Below are positions 1 to 7,142 of a DNA stretch of 41,748 nucleotides, one piece after another. Within the stretch, counting starts at the first letter, position 1, and every line of letters begins with the position of its first letter. Location: positions 1 to 41,748 of the forward strand of contig CAMDVN010000017.1 in NCBI GenBank assembly GCA_945877595.1, given 5' to 3'. Position numbers and translations under genes: made by a program. Source of the stretch: Cyanobium sp. NIES-981 (GTDB lineage: Bacteria; Cyanobacteriota; Cyanobacteriia; PCC-6307; Cyanobiaceae). Under the pieces are notes generated by a model, which worked only from the letters and a program-made list of their open reading frames with translations, ran no database searches and had not been told where the DNA came from.

Positions 1-2
1 AA

Positions 3-1352
3 AGCTGTACGGCGGGCCGGGCTGCCTTCATCAGTGGACAGAGTGTTTTTCGCACCGGCCTCTCCAAGGTGGGGCTCCCGGGTGCATCGCAGGGTTATCA
101 AGCAGAGGACCCCACCATTGCGGAGTTACTCAAACCGCAGGGCTACCGAACTGGCCAGTTCGGTAAAAACCATTTTGGTGATCGGGACGAGCATCTCCCT
201 ACCATGCATGGCTTTGATGAATTTTTTGGCAATCTCTATCACCTCAATGCGGAAGAAGAGCCTGAACTCCGTGATTACCCCAAGCAGGAAGATCCAGAAT
301 TCCCTAACTTTCGTCAGCGTTTTGCCCCCAGGGGCGTGTTGCATTGCTGGGCTAATGGCGATGGCAGCCAGCGGATTGAAAGCACCGGCCCACTGACCCG
401 TAAGCGGATGGAAACCGCCGACGATGAGTTCATGGTCGAGGCCAAGCGATTCATCCGAGATGCGGTGGCGGCTGAGGAACCCTTTTTTGTATGGTTCAAC
501 ACCACTCATATGCATTTTCGCACCTATGCACGCCCTCAGGATGTGGGTCGTAGTGGCCGATGGCAGTCTGAATACCACGATGTGATGATCTATCACGATG
601 AGTGCATTGGTGAGATGCTCGACCTGCTTGATGAGCTGGGTGTCACCGATGACACAATTGTGATGTACAGCACAGATAATGGTCCCCATATGAACAGCTG
701 GCCCGATGCCGGCATGACCCCCTTTCGTAGCGAGAAGAATTCGAATTGGGAGGGAGCCTATCGCGTTCCTGCCCTCGTGCGTTGGCCTGGACAGATTGCT
801 CCAGGAACTATTTTGACAGGCCTCTGTAGTCACCTTGATTGGTTGCCAACCTTGCTCGCTGCAGCCGGCGAGACAAGCATCAAAGACAAGCTAAAAGATG
901 GGTATCAAGTCGGCAATAAGATTTTCAAGATCCATCTCGATGGCTATAACATGCTCGATTACTGGACCGGACAGACAGAGGTCAGTCCTCGGCGTGAGTT
1001 CTTCTACTTCTCGGATGATGGCGATCTGACAGGTTTGCGGTATGACAACTGGAAGTTTGTGTTCATGGAACAGCGCGCGCCTGGGACTTGCCAAATCTGG
1101 GCTGAACCATTTGTGACCCTGCGGGTGCCCAAGATCTTCAACATGCTCACCGACCCCTATGAACGTGCTGACATCACGTCCAACACCTACTGGGATTGGA
1201 TGTTTGATCACATCTTTTTGATTGTGCCGGCCCAAACCTACGTGGCCCAGTTTCTAGCGACCTTCAAGGATTACCCACCGCGCCAGAAGGCCGCTAGTTT
1301 CTCCTTGGAGCAGGTCATCAACACCCTGACCTCAGTGGTCGGTCAGGGCTAA
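3..1352 (+). CDS. sulfatase (arylsulfatase family), 5' truncated by window edge
   Basis: A sulfatase hydrolyses sulfate esters using a formylglycine made from an active-site Cys. The frame is open from base 3 and begins S-C-T-A-G-R-A, the C-x-A-x-R signature; its Cys codon is at 6-8, so only the first metal-binding Asp region lies outside the window. Further active-site segments follow in order: GKNHFGD (Lys and His), THMHF (His), STDNGPH (Asp-Asn metal site) and EKNSNWEG (Lys). The C-terminal part has the usual FNMLTDPYERAD segment. The TAA stop directly abuts the next gene, a formylglycine-generating enzyme, which strongly suggests co-expression. The substrate cannot be read from sequence. 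No signal peptide can be judged because the N-terminus is missing. Confidence 0.93.
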   Translation, partial: SCTAGRAAFISGQSVFRTGLSKVGLPGASQGYQAEDPTIAELLKPQGYRTGQFGKNHFGDRDEHLPTMHGFDEFFGNLYHLNAEEEPELRDYPKQEDPEFPNFRQRFAPRGVLHCWANGDGSQRIESTGPLTRKRMETADDEFMVEAKRFIRDAVAAEEPFFVWFNTTHMHFRTYARPQDVGRSGRWQSEYHDVMIYHDECIGEMLDLLDELGVTDDTIVMYSTDNGPHMNSWPDAGMTPFRSEKNSNWEGAYRVPALVRWPGQIAPGTILTGLCSHLDWLPTLLAAAGETSIKDKLKDGYQVGNKIFKIHLDGYNMLDYWTGQTEVSPRREFFYFSDDGDLTGLRYDNWKFVFMEQRAPGTCQIWAEPFVTLRVPKIFNMLTDPYERADITSNTYWDWMFDHIFLIVPAQTYVAQFLATFKDYPPRQKAASFSLEQVINTLTSVVGQG

Positions 1353-2351
1353 TTGATCGGGACCCCTCGGGTCCATCGCACCTCCCCTTTCCGGCCCCCA
1401 GCCCCTGACATGGTGTGGATTCCGGAGGGGAGTTTTGTGATGGGATCCAATTGCCATTATCCCGAGGAAGCACCTGCTCATCAACGGCATGTGCAGGGCT
1501 TCTGGATGGATCGCAGCCTTGTGACCAATGCTCAGTTTCGGCGTTTCGTGAAGGCCACGGGTTATCGGACCCAGTCCGAAATCCCTGCAGATCCAGCTGA
1601 TTATCCTGGCGCCCGGCCGGATCTTTTGCAGCCGGCATCAATCGTATTTGTGCCTCCAAAATCAGCGCTTGGGCCCGCCGATCCCTATCGCTGGTGGCGT
1701 TACATCACTGGGGCCAACTGGCGTCATCCCGAGGGCCCAGGCAGTTCGATCAAAGGCCGAGACCGCCATCCCGTGGTGCATGTGGCCTATGCCGACGCCG
1801 CGGCCTATGCCCAGTGGATTGGCAAGCAGTTGCCACGGGAAGAGGAGTGGGAATGGGCCGCTTGGGGAGGACGTACGCAGACTGAATTTGCCTGGGGAGA
1901 TGAGCTCTATCCCGCTGGGGTCACGATGGCCAACACTTTTCAAGGTGATTTTCCCCATCACAACAGCCGCCTTGATGGCTATGCGGGGACATCGCCAGTG
2001 GGGATGTTCCCTGCCAACGGCTTTGGTCTACTTGACATGATCGGGAATGTCTGGGAATGGACCGACAGTTGGTTTCGAGCCTATGCCCCCCTCCAGCCGC
2101 CGGGACCTGCTGCACTGGCTGCATCGGGCTGTTGTGGTGAAACCGTTGACTGGGACTCACGCCAAGCCAGCATTGATCCCACATCTCAGCACGCCAACAT
2201 GCCCCGGAAGGTGGTGAAGGGTGGATCTTTCCTATGTGCTCCCAGTTATTGCCGGCGTTATCGACCAGCGGCGCGCATGGCTCAGGGAATTGACACCTCA
2301 ACGTGCCATATGGGGTTTCGTTGTATCGTGAGGGTCGATCAATTGACCTAA
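1353..2351 (+). CDS. formylglycine-generating enzyme (SUMF1/FGE-sulfatase family)
   Basis: This enzyme oxidises the sulfatase Cys in the C-x-A/P-x-R motif to formylglycine. It starts with TTG immediately after the sulfatase stop, with no spacer. Residues from about 20 to 328 form the FGE-sulfatase fold: an MVWIPEGSFVMGS start, a central HPVVHVAYADAAAYAQW segment (the family's P-V-x-x-V-x-W-x-D-A region) and GNVWEWTDSW. The C-terminal block GGSFLCAPSYC carries two Cys, C295 and C300. They line up with the catalytic Cys pair of human FGE (C336/C341), so the protein looks catalytically competent rather than a structural relative such as EgtB. The MGFRC end is also typical. Physical linkage to one sulfatase suggests a dedicated maturase. 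Confidence 0.93.
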   Translation: MIGTPRVHRTSPFRPPAPDMVWIPEGSFVMGSNCHYPEEAPAHQRHVQGFWMDRSLVTNAQFRRFVKATGYRTQSEIPADPADYPGARPDLLQPASIVFVPPKSALGPADPYRWWRYITGANWRHPEGPGSSIKGRDRHPVVHVAYADAAAYAQWIGKQLPREEEWEWAAWGGRTQTEFAWGDELYPAGVTMANTFQGDFPHHNSRLDGYAGTSPVGMFPANGFGLLDMIGNVWEWTDSWFRAYAPLQPPGPAALAASGCCGETVDWDSRQASIDPTSQHANMPRKVVKGGSFLCAPSYCRRYRPAARMAQGIDTSTCHMGFRCIVRVDQLT

Positions 2352-2438
2352 AAAGCCGTGATCTTGGAGTGCTAAGTCGATAACCAATTGAGCTTGATTT
2401 TTTAATATGAATTGGTCTTGATTCTGATGGTAGTATCT

Positions 2439-3149
2439 TTAAGGATTGTCTCCAAGTAGGATTGTGCCTGCAAGGTTGGCATCTTTAAGGTTGGTATTTT
2501 TAAGTTTTACATCCTTAAGGTTGGCTCCGTTGAGGTTGCTGCCGCTTAGATCTGCCCCCTGAAGATCTGCCCCCTCAAGATCAGCATTGCGAAGATCAGC
2601 ATTCTGTAGGCTTGAACCCTGCAGGTTGACACCACGCCAGCGGCAGCCAGGCACCCTCAGTCCATCAAGGTTGGTGTTGCAGAGATTGAAACCGTCGAGC
2701 GGAAGGCCCGCATCATTTAGCATTTCAAGGGCGGTGTTGCGTGCAAAACTCAGCTTGGCGCCTGCCTGTTGCGTTGCCAGGAGAACCTCCATGGCTTCAA
2801 GGTGCTCGCGTTGGTGTCGCTTATCGCCCTCAAGCACAAAAAGTAGTGCTGCCGTTACGATGCTGAGCGCCTCGACATTGCCCACATTGATGATGCCTCC
2901 CTGATCGCTGAGCAGGCAGCCTTGGGCAAAGGCCCTGTGGCGGCAGTTTTCCCAACGATTCACCATGACCAACAGACTGCATGCTGCCAACGTGGCCATG
3001 AATAAACGAAACCGAAAAGACCGATCGAGCAAGCGAAAGAATCGGGATTGCCGTCGTTCGCGCTGACGATCGACCCAGCGTTTGTTTGAGCGTGAACTTG
3101 GAGTCAAGGGCTTACGACGCAGAACCGTAAGCGACTTGACATGCCGCAT
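2439..3149 (-). CDS. membrane protein with C-terminal pentapeptide repeats
   Basis: 236 aa. A basic N-terminus (residues 1-48, many Arg/Lys) precedes a hydrophobic helix at about 49-65 and a second hydrophobic stretch at about 93-107. Residues 150-231 are pentapeptide repeats of the A(D/N)LxG type (e.g. NADLEGADLQGADLSG), which fold as a right-handed quadrilateral beta-helix. No enzymatic motif is visible. The ATG start overlaps the 3' end of the upstream Gly-rich gene by 38 bp; a TTG at 3107, just after that gene's stop, is an alternative start. Last gene of a probable three-gene minus-strand operon, convergent with the sulfatase/FGE pair. Function unknown. Confidence 0.8.
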   Translation of the reverse strand: MRHVKSLTVLRRKPLTPSSRSNKRWVDRQRERRQSRFFRLLDRSFRFRLFMATLAACSLLVMVNRWENCRHRAFAQGCLLSDQGGIINVGNVEALSIVTAALLFVLEGDKRHQREHLEAMEVLLATQQAGAKLSFARNTALEMLNDAGLPLDGFNLCNTNLDGLRVPGCRWRGVNLQGSSLQNADLRNADLEGADLQGADLSGSNLNGANLKDVKLKNTNLKDANLAGTILLGDNP

Positions 3150-4014
3150 TCAACACCTGGGCTTCATCAGCATTCTGGGGGATCTGACCGTTGATTAGGC
3201 CCCGCTGGCAATCGGCTGTTAGTTCATAATTTGTGCCGTTGGCATTCACCACAAATGTCACGTTGGAAGTGCCTGATGGTTGTATGGTTCCATACAGCAA
3301 CTGGTAAGTTGTGTTGGGCACCACGATTATGCTGTTGTTCTCGGCAACGGCTGTGTCAACAGCGTCGTTGATGATGGTTGCGGTAGCCAGGGTGACGATT
3401 CCCCAGGCAGCTGCTCGGGCTCCCCACCAGCCCCAAGTAGGTGTTGACCAACCTCCGTACCAGCCGGTTCTCCATGGGCGGGCCACACCCCAGCCAGGCC
3501 TGGCCCAGCCGGGATGAAGATTGGTGCCAGCCAGGTTGACCGTGCGAGTCCAGTTTCTGTTGACCTCACGGCTCACGTTTCTCGTTACATCTCGATTGGC
3601 GCCTCTGCTGTCATTGCTCCCGAGTTCACGGTTGCCTTGATTCCTTGAGCCGAAATCCCGGGTTCGCAGATCCCGATTGCCGTTTGGTTGTGTTGAGGGC
3701 CGCCGGATGGCACCTGTGCTGGCTCCGGGGCTAACCGCGCCGCTCCAGCCACCTGTGGGTTTGGCGGCACCACGATTCAATCCGCCTCCTGCGGATTGAA
3801 AGCCACTCAGGCCCTTGGCTGGGCCCCCTCCGCCACCCATGCGTAGGCCACCACCGCCTCCAACGCGCCCGCCACCACCCCCCGCCCGGGCGATGTCTGT
3901 GGTGGGCGAGAGGGACTGGCCCGTTGTAAACATTTCAGGACTGAGCTTGGCCAGCGAGGGGACATTCAGCGTGGAGCTGAGCGTGATTCCTAGGGCTGCG
4001 CAGAACCGCTTCAT
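3112..4014 (-). CDS. secreted Gly/Arg/Asn-rich protein of unknown function
   Basis: About 300 aa from the ATG at 4014, which overlaps the upstream stop as ATGA. MKRFCAALGITLSSTLNVPS looks like a signal peptide. A poly-Gly region with runs of five Gly follows, then an Arg/Asn/Gly-rich stretch with many NR, SR and TR dipeptides, and a Trp/Gly-rich stretch (WYGGWSTPTWGWWG). A short hydrophobic Ala/Ile segment comes next. The ending is ordered, with IIVVPNTTYQLLYG and two Cys (DCQRG, NAACQ). I do not recognise a named domain. The layout, low complexity plus a compact C-terminal domain, suggests a secreted surface or extracellular protein. The N-terminal extension upstream of 4014 was rejected because it overlaps the upstream gene. 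Confidence 0.75.
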   Translation of the reverse strand: MKRFCAALGITLSSTLNVPSLAKLSPEMFTTGQSLSPTTDIARAGGGGGRVGGGGGLRMGGGGGPAKGLSGFQSAGGGLNRGAAKPTGGWSGAVSPGASTGAIRRPSTQPNGNRDLRTRDFGSRNQGNRELGSNDSRGANRDVTRNVSREVNRNWTRTVNLAGTNLHPGWARPGWGVARPWRTGWYGGWSTPTWGWWGARAAAWGIVTLATATIINDAVDTAVAENNSIIVVPNTTYQLLYGTIQPSGTSNVTFVVNANGTNYELTADCQRGLINGQIPQNADEAQVLNAACQVAYGSAS

Positions 4015-4523
4015 TGGAAGCTCTCCTGGCAACCACTGTCGTAGCAGCTCGCCACGATCCGTCCATCGCTGCCGAAGATCACGTTGACCAGGTCGCGGCC
4101 GGCGGTTCTCTCGGGGCGATCTTCTCGCAGGCTGTTGAGATAGTTGGGGTTGATGGCACACAGGTCAGTGCCGTTGAAGCAAACAGTGTTGGTTGAGAAC
4201 CTAGCCGAGGCCCGCTTGAGCGGTACCCACTCCTTGTTGAAGGTATCCCAGCGGCTCATCTTGACCGGTTCGTCGGTGATTCGAATGGTTTCAATTCCAT
4301 CCCTGAACCGATGCCGATAGAGCGTCACTGATGCTTCATTGATGGCTTGGATGGTACAGCTCTGAGGTTGTCCTTCTTGCTTTGTGCAGGTGGTCTTCAG
4401 TTCATACAGCACCTCGCTTTTGCCTGCTGGAATTGTTAGCAAGGATCCAGCAATTGCCAATCCGACAAAGAGGCTTTTCCGGTTCACAATTGCTGGGAGG
4501 GATAGGTATTGGAGGTGACGCAT
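4011..4523 (-). CDS. secreted Cys-containing hypothetical protein
   Basis: 170 aa. A hydrophobic segment at about 17-34 (SLFVGLAIAGSLLTIPAG) fits a signal peptide, so the mature protein is probably periplasmic or extracellular. It holds several Cys (TTCTK, QSCTI, NTVCF, TDLCA, ASCYDSGC) that could form disulfides. No known domain recognised. It is the first gene of a three-gene minus-strand operon: its TGA overlaps the ATG of the Gly-rich secreted gene (ATGA), implying translational coupling. The 18-bp tandem repeat array lies directly upstream. Confidence 0.72.
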   Translation of the reverse strand: MRHLQYLSLPAIVNRKSLFVGLAIAGSLLTIPAGKSEVLYELKTTCTKQEGQPQSCTIQAINEASVTLYRHRFRDGIETIRITDEPVKMSRWDTFNKEWVPLKRASARFSTNTVCFNGTDLCAINPNYLNSLREDRPERTAGRDLVNVIFGSDGRIVASCYDSGCQESFQ

Positions 4524-4620
4524 TGTCGGAGGTGAAGCATTGTCGATTGGTGAGAGCGAGAGGCCAGGCTGATATCAAAAAGTCAGAGGCCATGATCAAG
4601 ATGCCTACAGGCCTGATCCG

Positions 4621-4746
4621 GTTGCAAAGTTTAATTCGGTTGCAATGGCTAATCTGGCGGCTTGGATTGAGTTGCTAGCTTGGATTAAGTCGGTGGCTTG
4701 ATTTAAGTTGGTAGCCTGGAATAAGTTGGTAGCTCTTGACAGGGTT
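4621..4746. repeat. degenerate 18-bp tandem repeat, about 7 copies
   Basis: Cutting this stretch into 18-mers from 4621 gives seven copies resembling gtagcttggattaagttg; the units at 4675, 4693 and 4711 are the most alike. It fills the gap between the divergent Cys-rich gene and the AraC-type gene. Read on the minus strand it would encode hexads such as ATNLFQ, ATNLNQ and ATDLIQ, but no start codon or longer gene covers it. Confidence 0.8.
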
Positions 4747-4872
4747 GCGTTATGACCCTGATTGAGGTCTGTATCGGTTTCAGCTAGCTTCGTACGGGGA
4801 GGGGTAAGATTTCGGACCTTCCAAATCGTAACCAGTCCGCGAGGTTACGGCGCTACCGATCGCATTCAGAAA

Positions 4873-5922
4873 GTGCAGTTTTCCAGTTGCTTTCATGCTG
4901 GTACTGAATTTGTCTCGCCACTTGATGCCCAGAGGCCATGTTGTGTGGCGCAGGCCTATGAAGGAATCGAGCATTTGGCGGTCGCGATGCGTGCCACTGG
5001 ATTTGATCTGGACTTCTATCAATTGAGCGGAGGCTGTTGTCGGGGTGATCTACTTAGTGTTTCCTTGGGATCGCTCCAAGTTCTTCGCATTCATCTTAGC
5101 CAGCCTATTCTTACGGTGGGAGCAAAGAATCCACAGACGTGCCTGTTTTGCATCAGTTTGACTCCAATTGCAGCGGGAGAGGTCGGTTTGCAGGCCCATG
5201 GCGTGGAGCTCGGAGATGAGTCCGTCTATGGCCTTGATCCGGTTCGGGATGTGCACCTGGTAACCCCGGCCTCCTATGCCCTCGCCTTGTTGGCAGTTCC
5301 CTTGGACACCTTGCTTCACCTAGCTGCGCGGTTCGGTATGCCCGAGTTGCAGCATGTACTGCGGCATCACAATGCGCTGCAGCTTCAAATGGCTTCCCTG
5401 TCTTGTTTGCGAAGCCGCCTTGATCGGCTGTTTGCCTTGGCGATCAGCGCAGGTGAAGTCTTTGCCACCGCCGAGTGTCGACAGTGGTGGTCTGAGCTGG
5501 TCATGGCCGAGTTGATGGCGGCTCTTGTCGATTCGTTCAGCCTCAGGCAGGGCTCAGTGCGACCGCCTGCCCGTATCGACATCGTTAAACAGGCTGAGCG
5601 TTGGGCATTTGACAACCCAACTCAACCGATCAATCTTGATCTCCTGTGCCGGCACGTCTTTGCCAGTCGGCGCAGCCTCATTCAGGGGTTTCAGGAGCAC
5701 CTGGGAATGGGCCCCATGGCGTTTCTGAAGTTGCGGAGGCTGCATGGCGTTCGCGCTTCGCTGCTCGATGCGGATCCTGCCTGCACATCCGTGGCCGACT
5801 GCGCTGAGGCATGGGGCTTTCGAAGTGCGGGCCATTTCGCCCGCGACTATCTGCAGCTGTTTGGGGAATCCCCGCGGCAGTCGTTGCGGCGTTGCCCGGT
5901 GGCGCGGTGCCCATCGGGATGA
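4873..5922 (+). CDS. AraC-family transcriptional regulator
   Basis: About 349 aa from the GTG at 4873; the frame stays open back to a TTG at 4762, but that extra stretch does not look like the family and borders the tandem repeat. The first 200 residues are a ligand- or partner-sensing region without a recognised cupin motif. The C-terminal 100 residues are the AraC double helix-turn-helix: QPINLDLLCRHVFASRRSLI is the first HTH and TSVADCAEAWGFRSAGHFAR the second, followed by the typical Y-x-x-x-F-G-E-S-P ending. It is divergent from the secreted-protein operon, so it may control that operon. The inducer is unknown; N-terminally similar cyanobacterial AraC proteins are mostly uncharacterised. 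Confidence 0.85.
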   Translation: MQFSSCFHAGTEFVSPLDAQRPCCVAQAYEGIEHLAVAMRATGFDLDFYQLSGGCCRGDLLSVSLGSLQVLRIHLSQPILTVGAKNPQTCLFCISLTPIAAGEVGLQAHGVELGDESVYGLDPVRDVHLVTPASYALALLAVPLDTLLHLAARFGMPELQHVLRHHNALQLQMASLSCLRSRLDRLFALAISAGEVFATAECRQWWSELVMAELMAALVDSFSLRQGSVRPPARIDIVKQAERWAFDNPTQPINLDLLCRHVFASRRSLIQGFQEHLGMGPMAFLKLRRLHGVRASLLDADPACTSVADCAEAWGFRSAGHFARDYLQLFGESPRQSLRRCPVARCPSG

Positions 5923-6068
5923 TCTTGGCCCTCCCTTCTCTCCCTGGGGGTCAGGGTTTGATGATCGCCAACCCGTCGGCTGGTTGAAATCTCTTCATAA
6001 TCCCGGCATCTCTGGTCGGCTCATTCCCGCAGCCACGATAGGGACCATGGTGTACCGCGAACCCTACA

Positions 6069-7142
6069 ATGCGCATTGCCCAGATAGCCCCTCTGCATGA
6101 GAGTGTGCCACCTCAGCGCTATGGCGGTACCGAGCGTGTTGTGCACTATCTCACAGAAGAATTGGTCAAGCGTGGCCATGAGGTGGTGTTGTTTGCCAGT
6201 GGTGATTCCAAGACCAGTGCCAAGCTTTATCCGTGCATTCCACAGGCCCTGAGGTTGGCCGGTTATGCGGGGGATCCCACCATCCATGAGGTGATTCAGC
6301 TGGATCAGGTGGTGGCTGAACTCGATCGTTTCGACATTCTCCACTTTCATACCGGCCACTTTCACTTTCCCCTGGCCACGCGGTTGGCTGTGCCTTGTCT
6401 CAACACCCTGCACGGTCCGATTTCAGCGCCTGAGCAGCGTGATCTGCTCAGGCGGTTTCAGGCTGTACCACTGGTCTCGATCTCCAATGCTCAGCGTGGG
6501 CCCGTACCCGAGGCCCGTTGGCTGGGTACCGTCTACCACGGACTGCCGACAGATCTTTACCATCTTGAGAGCCCTTCAAGTCCTTACCTTGCCTTCATCG
6601 GCAGGGTGTCTCCCGAGAAGCGATTGGATCGGGCGATTGAGATTGCGACTGCCGTGGGACTTCCACTCAAGGTGGCTGCCAAGATTGATCGTGCAGACAA
6701 TGCCTACTACCGCGATGTGATTGAGCCGATGTTGCAGGGTAATCCCCTGGTTGAGTTCATTGGAGAAGTTGACGATGTTGGGAAACAGAAGTTGCTTGGC
6801 CATGCTCTAGCGCTTCTCTTTCCGATTGATTGGCCCGAACCGTTTGGTTTGGTCATGATTGAGGCGAATGCCTGCGGTACACCTGTTGTGGCCTGGCGAA
6901 ATGGTTCCACTCCGGAGGTCATTGAGGAGGGGATCAACGGCACTCTGGTGTCATGCATTGCTGAAGCCATCGATGCCGTGATGCAGATCGATGCACTCGA
7001 TCGCGCCCGAATTCGTGCCAATTTTGAAGTGCGCTTTACCGCTGCGCGTCAGGCTGAAGATTATGAGCAGCTCTATCGCCACTTGATCCAGGCAAACCGT
7101 AGTCAGACTCAGAAAGTCGTGCCGATGCTTCATGCCGCATGA
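6069..7142 (+). CDS. glycosyltransferase family 4
   Basis: 357 aa with a GT-B fold of two Rossmann halves. The N-terminal domain has APLHESVPPQRYGGTERVV and a GHEVVLFASGDS strand typical of GT4 enzymes that act on nucleotide sugars. The C-terminal domain has FIGRVSPEKRLDRAI (residues 177-190) and the E-x7-E donor-binding motif with E257 and E265 (EPFGLVMIEA), followed by CGTPVVA. It transfers a hexose with retention of configuration; donor and acceptor cannot be told. The start is ATG. Its 3' end overlaps the downstream debranching-type glycosidase by 11 bp, so the two are co-translated. A role in a compatible solute or storage oligosaccharide is possible but is inference. Confidence 0.92.
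   Translation: MRIAQIAPLHESVPPQRYGGTERVVHYLTEELVKRGHEVVLFASGDSKTSAKLYPCIPQALRLAGYAGDPTIHEVIQLDQVVAELDRFDILHFHTGHFHFPLATRLAVPCLNTLHGPISAPEQRDLLRRFQAVPLVSISNAQRGPVPEARWLGTVYHGLPTDLYHLESPSSPYLAFIGRVSPEKRLDRAIEIATAVGLPLKVAAKIDRADNAYYRDVIEPMLQGNPLVEFIGEVDDVGKQKLLGHALALLFPIDWPEPFGLVMIEANACGTPVVAWRNGSTPEVIEEGINGTLVSCIAEAIDAVMQIDALDRARIRANFEVRFTAARQAEDYEQLYRHLIQANRSQTQKVVPMLHAA

Noticed and set aside
2377-2432. Possible terminator between FGE and the convergent pentapeptide gene (ccaatt ... aattgg, T-run)
   Set aside because: The arms are about 20 bases apart and the stem is only six AT-rich pairs; not convincing as a hairpin terminator.
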